This document shows positions 17,055-25,409 of a DNA stretch of 64,000 nucleotides, one piece after another. A program made the position numbers and the translations under genes. The stretch's first letter is position 1. Each line of letters begins with the position of its first letter. Below the pieces are notes generated by a model. It was given only the letters and a program-made list of their open reading frames with translations. It did not search any database and was not told where the DNA came from. The stretch is from UBA5314 sp964635975 (GTDB lineage Bacteria > Bacillota > Syntrophomonadia > Syntrophomonadales > Syntrophomonadaceae): NCBI GenBank assembly GCA_964635975.1, contig CAZWPO010000009.1:1-64000 (forward strand). Reading direction: 5' to 3'.

Positions 17055-17097
17055 GCTGAGCACCACCGTTGTTTAATTTTTTTGCAAGATATAGTAT

Positions 17098-17126
17098 ATT
17101 AAAACAGCGGGTTTTGCAAAAGTCAA
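17098..17126 (-). promoter_or_regulatory. Promoter of the fab operon with internal palindrome
   Basis: On the minus strand TTGACT (17121-17126) and TTTAAT (17098-17103), spacer 17. The spacer holds the 10-bp palindrome TTTTGCAAAA (17112-17121), a possible operator. Confidence 0.6.
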
Positions 17127-17242
17127 GTAATATTAAGAATATTGTGGCAAATATTACCTGTAAAAGCCCCGCAAATAGTTATATCTGGCATTTAATCCCA
17201 TGCGCTGTGTGTCTAATAAAACACCTGTATTTCGAATTTTGT

Positions 17243-17271
17243 TTGCAAAACACTTTTGAAAATGATAAATA
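17243..17271 (+). promoter_or_regulatory. Promoter of the FabK-like paralogue
   Basis: TTGCAA (17243-17248) and TAAATA (17266-17271), spacer 17. The -35 box lies inside TTTGCAAAA, which resembles the palindrome in the divergent fab promoter. Confidence 0.5.
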
Positions 17272-17310
17272 TTGGGTATTATTGATATCATAACTTAGGA
17301 GGGTATTTTC

Positions 17311-18258
17311 TTGCAATTACCTACGTTAAAAATTGGTAATTTAATTCCACGATTCCCGATTATCCAAGGAGGGATGGCAGTTAGGGTATCGACTTCCTCA
17401 CTGGTGGGAGCAGTAGCCAGCGCAGGTGGTATCGGAGTAATCGGCGGTACAGGCATGTCACCTGCCGAATTGGCCCAGGAGATAATAAAGTCGCGTTCGC
17501 TGGCCAACGGTGGAATTATCGGCGTCAACATCATGTATGCCGCCCGTCAGTTCAAAGAATTGGTCCAAACTTCGATCAAGGAAAAAATTGATGTCATCTT
17601 CACCGGTGCTGGTTTTTCCCGGGATATCTTTCGCTGGGCGAAAGATTCAGGTACTCCAGTAGTACCCATCGTGTCCAGTGCCAAAGGCGCCCGCCTGGCA
17701 GAGAAACTCGGAGCCCCGGCGGTTGTTGCAGAAGGTTTTGAAGCCGGGGGCCATTTAGGCACCGACCGTTCCATCAAAGAGATTTTACCTGAAATTGTTG
17801 AGACTGTAAGCATTCCTGTTGTGGCGGCTGGCGGCATTGTCAGCGGTCAGGATATGGCAGAGATGGTCAAGTTAGGCGCCAGCGGAATTCAGATGGCTAC
17901 TCGTTTCGTTTTGAGCGAAGAATGTTCGGTGGCCCCTGAATTTAAACAGATGTACCTTAATGCCCGCGAAGAAGATGTGGTTATTATAAGCAGCCCGGTG
18001 GGACTACCAGGCAGGGCTTTGCAAAATGAATTCGTTAAAGCTTTGAAGCGCGGAGACGCTCCTGAGCCTGACGCCTGTACAGCTTGCTTGAAAGACTGTT
18101 CTGAAGAGTATTGTATTATGGAAGCACTCATCAATGCACGCGAGGGACGCGTGCAGGACGGGGTGGTATTTACAGGTAAGAATGTATTTAAAATAAAAGA
18201 GATCCTTTCAGTAAAGGCAATTTTTGATAAGATCCTAGCCGAGTATGCCGCAGTATAA
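17311..18258 (+). CDS. FabK/nitronate monooxygenase family flavoprotein
   Basis: A 315-residue FMN-binding TIM-barrel protein related to FabK at 15113: PIIQGGMAVRVSTSSL, GVNIMYAARQF, AEGFEAGGHLGTDRS and VVAAGGIVSG. It has a Cys-rich segment near the end (CTACLKDCSEEYC) that the fab-operon copy lacks. It could be a second enoyl reductase or a nitronate monooxygenase; the context near fab genes makes a lipid role possible but not certain. TTG at 17311 follows TTAGGAGG. It is transcribed away from fabH. Confidence 0.8.
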   Translation: MQLPTLKIGNLIPRFPIIQGGMAVRVSTSSLVGAVASAGGIGVIGGTGMSPAELAQEIIKSRSLANGGIIGVNIMYAARQFKELVQTSIKEKIDVIFTGAGFSRDIFRWAKDSGTPVVPIVSSAKGARLAEKLGAPAVVAEGFEAGGHLGTDRSIKEILPEIVETVSIPVVAAGGIVSGQDMAEMVKLGASGIQMATRFVLSEECSVAPEFKQMYLNAREEDVVIISSPVGLPGRALQNEFVKALKRGDAPEPDACTACLKDCSEEYCIMEALINAREGRVQDGVVFTGKNVFKIKEILSVKAIFDKILAEYAAV

Positions 18259-18285
18259 ATTCCCCCGAACAGTTTACATGAGATT

Positions 18286-18321
18286 CTGAAGGGCTGTTAA
18301 TTCTACTTAACAGCCCTTCAG
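18286..18321 (+). terminator. Perfect 15-bp hairpin after the FabK paralogue
   Basis: CTGAAGGGCTGTTAA (18286-18300) and TTAACAGCCCTTCAG (18307-18321) pair exactly around TTCTAC. There is no clear T-run, so termination is likely but weakly supported. Its right arm runs into the interspersed repeat beginning at 18319. Confidence 0.55.
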
Positions 18322-18444
18322 CTTGTCAAAGAAGCTGGCAAGCTAGAAGTGCGCTCAAAAGAGGTGCAGTACCCTTCGCGAACTAAAATCTCATTTTTCA
18401 GCGCTCAACAGATAAGCCTTAATCAAGGAACAAGCAAAGCCCGC
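18319..18444 (+). repeat. Interspersed repeat, copy A
   Basis: The segment opens with CAGCTTGTCAAAGAAGCTGG and CAAGCTAGAAG and ends with CAAGGAACAAGCAAAGCCCGC. The same ends in the same order appear on the minus strand at 45800-45726, but with a shorter middle. Both copies directly follow a strong palindrome. Confidence 0.6.
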
Positions 18445-18462
18445 AGCGAAGCGGGCTTTGCT
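18433..18462 (-). terminator. Hairpin downstream of groEL
   Basis: AGCAAAGCCCGC pairs perfectly with GCGGGCTTTGCT around a 6-base loop; TTGTTCCTTG follows on the minus strand. It is 120 bp past the groEL stop. The rest of 18463-18583 holds nothing recognisable. Confidence 0.6.
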
Positions 18463-18583
18463 AATTAACGTAGAACTCATGGCCACCAGTTGCCTGGATT
18501 ATAGATTTCTCTTGCTGGCAGAGGTAATTCCAATAAAACGTAAGTAATGAGCATTAGCTTTATTACCGGTCTGCCGGGGAGGC

Positions 18584-20221
18584 TTACATCATGCCGCCCA
18601 TACCGCCCATTCCGCCCATACCACCCATGTCGGGCATCTTGGAATCCTTATCCACGACTTCACTAACTACAGCTTCGGTAGTCAGAACCATAGCAGCGAT
18701 GCTGGCCGCGTTCTGAACAGCGGAGCGGGTGACCTTGGCAGGGTCAATAATACCGGCTGCAAACATATTCTCATATACATTGGTAAGCGCATTGTAACCA
18801 ACACCTGCATCCAATCCCTTGACCTTTTCTACTACCACAGACCCTTCGGTTCCAGCATTGTTGGCAATCTGACGAAGAGGCTCTTCAAGTGATTTTCTAA
18901 CCAGATTGATTCCGGTCTTTTCATCAGCTTCAGCAGCTATATTCTCTACAGCAGCGATCACGTTAATCAGAGCAGTTCCGCCGCCGGCCACGATGCCCTC
19001 TTCTACAGCCGCTTTAGTCGCAGCCAGAGCATCTTCAATACGGTGCTTCTTTTCCTTGAGTTCAGTCTCAGTAGCAGCTCCGACCTGGATAACTGCTACG
19101 CCGCCGGACAACTTGGCCATTCTTTCCTGCAGCTTCTCGCGGTCGTATTCAGATTCGCTTTCTTCCAACTGCTTCTTGATGTTGCCTATGCGGGCTTTGA
19201 TATCTTCCTCGCTGCCAGCACCTTCGATGATAATAGTCTCGTCTTTTTTAACTACGATCTTGCCAGCTTTACCCAGCATGTCTATGGTTACGTTCTCGAA
19301 CTTGACACCGATGTCCTCAGATACTACCTGCCCCTTGGTTAGTATAGCAATATCTTCCAGCATGGCTTTTCTTCTCTCGCCGAAAGCCGGGCACTTAACT
19401 GCTACGCACATAAAGGTGCCTTTTAGTTTATTTACGACAAGAGTAGCAAGGGCTTCTCCCTCAACATCTTCGGCAATAATCACCAAGGGTTTGCCAGTCT
19501 GAACGACTTTTTCCAATACAGGCAGGATTTCACTGATGGAAGCCAGCTTCTTGTCGCTGATGAGAAGAAAAGGTTCGTTTAATTCTGCTTCCATCTTCTC
19601 AGGATTGGTAATCATATATGGAGAAATGTATCCCCGGTCGAAGTTCATGCCTTCAACAACATCAAGGGAGGTGCCTACAGACTGGGACTCTTCCACAGTA
19701 ATAACCCCGTCTCGGCCTACTTTTTCCATGGCATCGGCGATCAGGGTTCCGATGTCGGGATCATCAGCAGAAATAGCGGCAACCTGAGCGATAGCTTCCT
19801 TGGACTCAACCGGTTTGCTTATAGCTTTGATTTCGTCAACAATAACATTGACCGCCTTCTCAATCCCCCTTCTCATAATCATGGGATTGGCTCCTGCTGC
19901 AACGTTTTTTAATCCTTCTTTTATCATCGCCTGAGCTAGTACAGTAGCGGTAGTGGTTCCGTCTCCAGCTACATCATTAGTCTTTATAGCCACTTCTTTA
20001 ACCAGTTGGCAGCCCAGGTTTTCCCAGGGATCAGCCAGATCGATATCGCGGGCGATGGTTACGCCGTCATTAGTAATAGTTGGAGAACCGAATTTTCTAT
20101 CCAGTACTACATTTCTTCCCTTGGGTCCCAGGGTAACTTTTACAGTATTGGCCAGGGTGTCAATACCTCTCTCCAAGCCTCTTCTAGCCTCTTCGCTAAA
20201 CTTTATCTCCTTAGATACCAT
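18584..20221 (-). CDS. groEL: Chaperonin GroEL (Hsp60)
   Basis: A 545-residue subunit of the ATP-driven folding chamber. Hallmarks are TLGPKGRNVVLDRKFGSPTI, the ATP-site motif GDGTTTATVLAQAM, AAVEEGIVAGGGTALI and a C-terminal Gly-Met tail (repeats of GGM). The length is standard. It follows groES by 36 bp and is under the CIRCE operator. Confidence 0.99.
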   Translation of the reverse strand: MVSKEIKFSEEARRGLERGIDTLANTVKVTLGPKGRNVVLDRKFGSPTITNDGVTIARDIDLADPWENLGCQLVKEVAIKTNDVAGDGTTTATVLAQAMIKEGLKNVAAGANPMIMRRGIEKAVNVIVDEIKAISKPVESKEAIAQVAAISADDPDIGTLIADAMEKVGRDGVITVEESQSVGTSLDVVEGMNFDRGYISPYMITNPEKMEAELNEPFLLISDKKLASISEILPVLEKVVQTGKPLVIIAEDVEGEALATLVVNKLKGTFMCVAVKCPAFGERRKAMLEDIAILTKGQVVSEDIGVKFENVTIDMLGKAGKIVVKKDETIIIEGAGSEEDIKARIGNIKKQLEESESEYDREKLQERMAKLSGGVAVIQVGAATETELKEKKHRIEDALAATKAAVEEGIVAGGGTALINVIAAVENIAAEADEKTGINLVRKSLEEPLRQIANNAGTEGSVVVEKVKGLDAGVGYNALTNVYENMFAAGIIDPAKVTRSAVQNAASIAAMVLTTEAVVSEVVDKDSKMPDMGGMGGMGGMGGMM

Positions 20222-20257
20222 CTAAGAACCTCCTTTATGTTTTTCATTCCGTGCGTT

Positions 20258-20548
20258 CTACTGGAATTTAGCCAGTATGTCGCGTTCAGACAAGATTAAC
20301 AGCTCTTCTCCGTCAATCTTAACTTCCATTCCGGCATACTTGGAAAAGATAACCTTGTCTCCAACAGCCAGGTTCATGGGGATTCTTTCTCCCTTGTCAT
20401 TCAGCGCACCCGGCCCTACAGCCATTACTTCACCTTCCTGAGGTTTTTCTTTGGCGGTATCAGGGACATACAGCCCGCTCTTGGTCTTCTGTTCGACTAC
20501 CTCTTGAACCTTGATAACCACCTTGTCAGCCATTGGTTGAATCTTCAA
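20258..20548 (-). CDS. groES: Co-chaperonin GroES (Hsp10)
   Basis: A 96-residue lid subunit of the chaperonin. It has MKIQPMADKVVIK, the mobile-loop region EVVEQKTKSGLYVPDTAKEK, and VIFSKYAGMEVKIDGEELLI. First gene of groES-groEL. The CIRCE element 37 bp upstream shows control by HrcA, which is not in this window. Confidence 0.98.
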   Translation of the reverse strand: MKIQPMADKVVIKVQEVVEQKTKSGLYVPDTAKEKPQEGEVMAVGPGALNDKGERIPMNLAVGDKVIFSKYAGMEVKIDGEELLILSERDILAKFQ

Positions 20549-20584
20549 AGGTATACCTCCTTCTTTTTGGTTTGCTTTTTATTG

Positions 20585-20611
20585 TTAGCACTCGATAAGT
20601 GCGAGTGCTAA
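20585..20611. promoter_or_regulatory. CIRCE operator (HrcA site)
   Basis: TTAGCACTC (20585-20593), 9-bp spacer, GAGTGCTAA (20603-20611): an exact match to the CIRCE consensus, in front of groES. A TTGCCT box lies just upstream on the minus strand. Confidence 0.97.
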
Positions 20612-20926
20612 TATTCTTTTATAATATTAGGCAAGACACAACAGGTATTTCAAACCACATAACCTGCTAAATCTGCCCGTTATCATTAATTATTATTATG
20701 TTGCTGGCTATTACTTTTTATTCCTTTAAATAACACAGTTTTTTGTTTTAAGCACCAAAATGAAACTGCTCCAGCGTTTTCAATACACCGCGCCATCGAT
20801 GAAGGTTCTGGAACCAGTAACTCGCTTTGCAAATTGGGCATCCACCTTACTAAAGAAGCGGAGGAAATCCTTATTAATTAGCGAATCCAATGATCTTGGT
20901 GCCCAGGGGTGCTTCTTTTCGCCTCG
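20612..20926. other. Intergenic stretch with no recognised gene
   Basis: About 315 bp between the CIRCE element and mog. AAGCACC near 20751 and GGTGCCCAGGGGTGCTT near 20900 could pair at long range, but no defined RNA family or coding sequence is visible. Confidence 0.4.
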
Positions 20927-21415
20927 TTATATAGATCCGCATTCACCAGCACTGCCGATAAGTATGTCCAGCCCGTGGCCCAATGCCGGCATTATTGCTT
21001 CCAAAGATTCTCTGACTCCTTTAACACTGCCGGGAAGATTAATGATAAGCGTTTTTCCCCTTATTCCAGCTACAGCGCGAGAGAGCATGGCCTGAGGGGT
21101 TTTCTGCATACCATAAGCGCGCATCGCCTCAGGAATGCCCGGGACCAGCTTCTCGAGTACTTTCCTGGTCGCCTCAGGAGTTACGTCCCGAAGGCTGAAC
21201 CCGGTACCGCCAGAAGTAAGGAGCAAGTCCAGCTTCAGATTATCACAAGCATCACATAACCTTGTAACAATAAGGTCCATCTCGTCAGGTATTATTTCAT
21301 AGTACTCGCACTCGTATTCCCTGCCAATCAGCCGCAAAATTTCCTGACTGCTCTGGTCCTCACGTTCCCCTGCCGATCCCTTATCACTCATAATGAGAAT
21401 TCCCAAACGATACAC
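20927..21415 (-). CDS. mog: Molybdenum cofactor protein, MogA/MoaB family
   Basis: A 162-residue protein of the molybdopterin-binding superfamily, which adenylylates molybdopterin before metal insertion. Motifs TSGGTGFSLRDVTPEAT and INLPGSVKGVRESLEAI are those of MogA/MoaB. It lies in the same direction as moaC and moaA, 123 bp downstream. MogA and MoaB cannot be separated firmly from sequence reading alone. Confidence 0.88.
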   Translation of the reverse strand: MYRLGILIMSDKGSAGEREDQSSQEILRLIGREYECEYYEIIPDEMDLIVTRLCDACDNLKLDLLLTSGGTGFSLRDVTPEATRKVLEKLVPGIPEAMRAYGMQKTPQAMLSRAVAGIRGKTLIINLPGSVKGVRESLEAIMPALGHGLDILIGSAGECGSI

Positions 21416-21538
21416 AATATCACCTCAAAATATATTATAAGGGAAGCAATATTTGCTTCCCGATAAGGTACCTAACTAAAATGTCTCTTACTGTAATCGG
21501 GAGTTAATGTCGCACCCGTCCTCCCCCGTTCACTCCTA

Positions 21539-22012
21539 CTAATCTTTCTTGAGATGACCGCTTTTACCCCCCGACTTCTCAACCAGTCCTAACTGGTCTA
21601 TATCCATCCAGCGGTCCACTGATTTACACATATCATATATCGTGAGAGCGCTGACAGCAGCAGCGGTCAAAGCCTCCATCTCCACTCCAGTTTTGCCACT
21701 GGTTTTTACATGGCTTTCGATCAGTATATTGGAGTTCTCCTCATCCAGAGCAAAATGCACGTTTACCGAAGACAGGAGCAATGGATGGCACATGGGGATT
21801 ACCTGGTGGGTCTGCTTGGCTCCCATAATACCAGCCACCTGAGCAACCGCCAAAACATCCCCTTTTTTTATTCCGCCAGTTTTTATCATCTCAAGAGTCG
21901 CAGGCTGCATTTTTATTATACATCGAGCACGGGCTTCTCTTAAGCTGTCCGCTTTGCCACTGACGTCTACCATGCGCGCCCGGCCCTGGTCGTTAATGTG
22001 CGTAAAGTCCAA
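21539..22012 (-). CDS. moaC: Cyclic pyranopterin monophosphate synthase
   Basis: A 157-residue enzyme that acts with MoaA to make cPMP, the first molybdopterin intermediate. It has FTHINDQGRARMVDVSGK, QVIPMCHPLLLSSV, KTGVEMEALTA and TIYDMCKSVD. TTG at 22012 is chosen: GGAGG precedes it by 8 bp, the product begins as family members do, and moaA stops 4 bp earlier. The longer frame from 22069 would overlap moaA by 53 bp. Confidence 0.94.
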   Translation of the reverse strand: MDFTHINDQGRARMVDVSGKADSLREARARCIIKMQPATLEMIKTGGIKKGDVLAVAQVAGIMGAKQTHQVIPMCHPLLLSSVNVHFALDEENSNILIESHVKTSGKTGVEMEALTAAAVSALTIYDMCKSVDRWMDIDQLGLVEKSGGKSGHLKKD

Positions 22013-22016
22013 GCCT

Positions 22017-22997
22017 CTAGCCTCCAATTTGGAACATTTTCCGTTTATTTTCTTCGCCCCAGCCTTCATCCATATGATGCCGTGCAGGTTTCATGTTTAT
22101 TCCTTTTTGAAATAATGCAGTAATTTCCTCATCACTGGCACCATTGCGCATGGGCTCTCTCAAGTCTAATTCTGTCTTATGATATAGACACGCTCTTAGC
22201 TTGCCATCTGCAGTCAGGCGAATTCGGTTGCACTGACGGCAGAAATGATTACTCAAGGGTCCAATAAAACCTACTGATCCGAGTCCTCCTTTTATCTGAT
22301 ACTGTCGAGCCGGTCCATTTCCTCCCCGCTGTGAACCAGGAACCAACTCGTACTCCAGGTTGATGCGCCTTCTAATGTCCTCGATTGTGCAGACCCGTTC
22401 CTTTTCCCAAAACTGCAGGTCGCCAATAGGCATAAATTCGATAAAACGGACATGCAAGGGGTAATAGTAGGCGAGATTTGCAAAATCTAACACTTCATCA
22501 TCATTGAAGCCTTTGATCACTACAACATTTATCTTGACAGGATCAAGATCCATCTCCAGGGCTTGAAATACTGCCTTCCATACCTTGTCAAGTTCTCCAT
22601 AACGGGTTATGAAACGAAACCTTTCTTCCTGCAGGGAGTCCAAGCTGAAATTTATCCGGTTTAATCCGGCCTGCTTTAAATCCCATGCCTGTTCAGAAAA
22701 GAGAATGCCGTTGGTGGTTATCGCTATGTCGTCTATCTCCGGTATATTAGATACATATCGCAAAAGCTGAACAAAATTTTTGCGCACCAAAGGCTCTCCC
22801 CCGGTGAAACGTACTTTGCGTATTCCCAATGAGGCGCCGAGTTTAGCTATTCGTGCGAACTCTTCATGGCTCAATATTTGATCATGATCCATATTGCGCG
22901 CACCTTCCAAAGGCATGCAATATCTGCATCGCAGGTTGCATCGATCAGTAACAGATATGCGCAAATAGTTTATCTCCCGTCCAAAACTATCTAACAA
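22017..22997 (-). CDS. moaA: GTP 3',8-cyclase, radical SAM
   Basis: A 326-residue enzyme that rearranges GTP in the first step of molybdopterin synthesis. The N-terminal radical-SAM cluster motif is CNLRCRYCMP, followed by FTGGEPLVRK. The second cluster near the C-terminus is CRQCNRIRLTADGKLRACLY. The last residues are IGG rather than the double-Gly end GG seen in many homologues, which amounts to the same tail. It is the head of moaA-moaC-mog. Confidence 0.96.
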   Translation of the reverse strand: MLDSFGREINYLRISVTDRCNLRCRYCMPLEGARNMDHDQILSHEEFARIAKLGASLGIRKVRFTGGEPLVRKNFVQLLRYVSNIPEIDDIAITTNGILFSEQAWDLKQAGLNRINFSLDSLQEERFRFITRYGELDKVWKAVFQALEMDLDPVKINVVVIKGFNDDEVLDFANLAYYYPLHVRFIEFMPIGDLQFWEKERVCTIEDIRRRINLEYELVPGSQRGGNGPARQYQIKGGLGSVGFIGPLSNHFCRQCNRIRLTADGKLRACLYHKTELDLREPMRNGASDEEITALFQKGINMKPARHHMDEGWGEENKRKMFQIGG

Positions 22998-23043
22998 TTT
23001 ATCCCTTCTCCCTGGAACAGACCAGCCGACTGTTCCATCCTAA

Positions 23044-23217
23044 CTAAAAACACCCCAGCTCACATGCTACAATCTTGATGCCAGCCTGGTCACAGATCTT
23101 TCCCAGTTCCCGAGCATCAATTTCCCATTCTCCGGCCAGGCGTCTGGCATCGGAACAGGTAATCTTTTTTTCCGGGCATGTCTCTTCCAATTTCTTCAAG
23201 ACATCTTGTCCATTCAT
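23044..23217 (-). CDS. Small conserved-looking protein upstream of moaA, function unknown
   Basis: A 57-residue protein starting MNGQDVLKKLEETCPEKKI and ending CELGCF. It has four Cys, at TCPEKKITC and near the end. The ATG at 23217 follows GGAG at good spacing, whereas upstream codons in the same frame have none. It sits 46 bp ahead of moaA on the same strand, so it may be the first gene of the molybdopterin operon. The paired Cys suggest metal or redox chemistry, but I do not recognise the family. Confidence 0.6.
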   Translation of the reverse strand: MNGQDVLKKLEETCPEKKITCSDARRLAGEWEIDARELGKICDQAGIKIVACELGCF

Positions 23218-23438
23218 TTTTACATCTCCTCTCCAGAGCGAATAATCCATGTTTCAAGAAAGTATAATCTAGATCCGGAACCTTTATATTACATGCCCAT
23301 TTCTTGCGGCTGTGGAAACAGCCCAAAAAGAGACAAAAAACCCACCACTCTTATACATTCTGTAAAGCACTGTGATTATTATAAATTATACGATACTAAT
23401 CTGCAATTATCGGCACTTATATACCATTATTAGGTATC

Positions 23439-24389
23439 TTAAGACATAGCAAGGTGATTATGCTCTTTTGTCTTTAGCAGTGAGACCACCACCTGGTTTA
23501 CGGGAGTGGAAATCCCATAACGCGAACCCAGTTCAACTACCGCACCGTTTAATGCATCGATCTCTGTCCGTCTCTTTCTCTGGATATCCTGCAGCATAGA
23601 AGCATGATGTAGAGCTGTACTGGGAATCATCTGCTCATAAAATGCCGCTTTGTAAGCCTGAGCGTTTGGCCACAGGGTATCCTGTCCAATTGCCCCAAGT
23701 ACGGCAAAAATTTCTTCTATGATTTTATCCATTATACTGCGGCTGAACTCTACCTCCGCCAGTTTCCCATAGTTTACTTCTAATATGGCACCCAGTGGGT
23801 TTAGAGATGAATTGTATATAATTTTTGCCCAAACGTATTTCATGATATCATTCGAAACCCGGGTAGGAATGCCTGCCTGCTGGCACATCTCAGCGATCTT
23901 AAGCAGATCTTCCTTATTGACCAGGTTTGGAGGAGATCCAATCACCACATCATCAGCAATGACAGTAACTTTAGAACTTCCAGCTCCTATTGTTTCTGCG
24001 CCAAAAATAACCCGTGCTAATATGAGTTGATCATCAGATATAAAATCCGCGGCTACTTCATAGTTGCCATATCCATTTTGGGCCAGCATCACATATGTAG
24101 AATTAGAAAGCATCTCCCGCACTTGACTAGCAGCTTGCCTGGTGTCGTATGCTTTTACGGTGATTATGATTAAATCGAATGTCTCCCCTTTCAATCCATC
24201 AAAATCGCTGCTCGCAGCATCAAGAAACGCCTGGTGCTCCCCCCATATACCGGTCACCTTGACTCCCTGCGTTTTGATTTCTTTTACCACTGCTTCCCGG
24301 TCAAAACCAAAGACTTGGTGTCCGGCCTTTTTGAGCAGGCAGCCATATACGCTTCCCAGTGCTCCTACTCCGTAGATCAGTACTCTCAT
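23439..24389 (-). CDS. panE: 2-dehydropantoate 2-reductase
   Basis: A 316-residue NADPH enzyme that reduces ketopantoate to pantoate for CoA synthesis. It begins MRVLIYGVGALGSVYG (the dinucleotide-binding GxGxxG), then has LIIITVKAYDT and QNGYGN, and WAKIIYNSSLNPLGAI, which carries the catalytic Lys region. ATG at 24389 follows GGGAGGT; an upstream in-frame ATG at 24404 would include that site. Family members also act on other 2-oxoacids, so the substrate is probable rather than proven. No pan gene is adjacent. Confidence 0.85.
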   Translation of the reverse strand: MRVLIYGVGALGSVYGCLLKKAGHQVFGFDREAVVKEIKTQGVKVTGIWGEHQAFLDAASSDFDGLKGETFDLIIITVKAYDTRQAASQVREMLSNSTYVMLAQNGYGNYEVAADFISDDQLILARVIFGAETIGAGSSKVTVIADDVVIGSPPNLVNKEDLLKIAEMCQQAGIPTRVSNDIMKYVWAKIIYNSSLNPLGAILEVNYGKLAEVEFSRSIMDKIIEEIFAVLGAIGQDTLWPNAQAYKAAFYEQMIPSTALHHASMLQDIQRKRRTEIDALNGAVVELGSRYGISTPVNQVVVSLLKTKEHNHLAMS

Positions 24390-24528
24390 CCCTTTACCTC
24401 CCATATCTTTGTACCGCTTCTATAATATAACCTGATCCGACAGGCAAATAATTCGCTTCGCGAAAGACTCTTTCTATAATATCATTATATATTAGAATAC
24501 CAAGCAGCCCTTCGAAAGGAGCTTTTGA

Positions 24529-24771
24529 ATGTCCGCACTGTTTTGGATCATAATTGCCTTAACCTGCGCAGTATTGGATTTAGCCCTGTCCAGCTTCCGA
24601 TTTATCTGGCTGGCTGTAGCCGGCCTACTTACTGCATTGGTAGTAAAAGCGGGCTTGCTTCCCGCGATTTCATCACAAATTCTGTTTTTTGTTATTGCAT
24701 CAGGGCTTATGCTTCTTCTAGTTCGCCCAGTTGCCATTCGCTACATCAAGAAACAGCAAGACAGGCCTTAA
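24529..24771 (+). CDS. Short NfeD-like membrane protein lacking the OB-fold domain
   Basis: An 80-residue, very hydrophobic protein with three predicted membrane segments (ALFWIIIALTCAVLDLAL, FIWLAVAGLLTALVV and ILFFVIASGLMLLLV) and the basic end VAIRYIKKQQDRP. This is the pattern of the membrane half of NfeD-like proteins, which normally continue into an OB-fold of about 70 residues. Here a TAA follows at once. ATG at 24529 follows AAAGGAG. It could be a genuine short form or a truncated gene. Confidence 0.6.
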   Translation: MSALFWIIIALTCAVLDLALSSFRFIWLAVAGLLTALVVKAGLLPAISSQILFFVIASGLMLLLVRPVAIRYIKKQQDRP

Positions 24772-24830
24772 TTGATCCTCGTGGCAGTTCGGCAGGTTAA
24801 GTTTTATCGAGGATTTTTCAACGAAGCGTT

Positions 24831-25409
24831 CTAAAAGAACTTCATGTCGACTGCAACTTCCGAGCAATCCGTAACGATCCAATGCAGGGGTATATCATTT
24901 TCACCAGGAAAGATGGTGTCCACTACCTGAAACTCATAGGCTACTCCACATAGAAAGGCCTCCCGGGAGCAATAGGGAAGGAAACGATCATAGTACCCTT
25001 TGCCATAGCCAAGACGGAAACCTTTTGCATCAAAAGCCAGGCCAGGTGTAAATACAGCCTCTATGTCTTCAGCTGGGAAGGCTGGGCCCACTGGTTCAAG
25101 AATACCAAAAGAACCTGATCCACAAGATTCCCAGCCTTCAAAAATCACCGCCTCCAACATGTTTCCCCTTACCCTGGGAAGTAAAACGGTTTTCCCCTGA
25201 CTCCTTAGTTCTTCAAAGAGCGGACTTAAATCTACTTCATTACGTATACTGCTGTAAAACATGACTGCCTGGGCTCTTCTAAACGGTTCCAGCTCACGCA
25301 GGCGAGAAATCACCTGTTTACTTTTTTCCCCCACCGCCAGCTTGGATAGATTTAATCGCATGCTTGACATCTCATTGCGCAGTTGGATTTTGGCTTTTCG
25401 TTGATCCAT
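24831..25409 (-). CDS. 5-formyltetrahydrofolate cyclo-ligase
   Basis: A 192-residue enzyme that recycles 5-formyl-THF to 5,10-methenyl-THF using ATP. The signature PGLAFDAKGFRLGYGKGYYD is present, with the basic N-terminal ATP-site region RKAKIQLRNEM. ATG at 25409 lies inside the 3' end of lgt (38-bp overlap), with GGGAGG 12 bp before it. It is a single-copy housekeeping gene co-transcribed with lgt. Confidence 0.93.
   Translation of the reverse strand: MDQRKAKIQLRNEMSSMRLNLSKLAVGEKSKQVISRLRELEPFRRAQAVMFYSSIRNEVDLSPLFEELRSQGKTVLLPRVRGNMLEAVIFEGWESCGSGSFGILEPVGPAFPAEDIEAVFTPGLAFDAKGFRLGYGKGYYDRFLPYCSREAFLCGVAYEFQVVDTIFPGENDIPLHWIVTDCSEVAVDMKFF

Noticed and set aside
20750..20926. Molybdenum-cofactor riboswitch near the mog gene
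   Set aside because: It lies downstream of mog rather than upstream of moaA, and no Moco-motif core could be traced.
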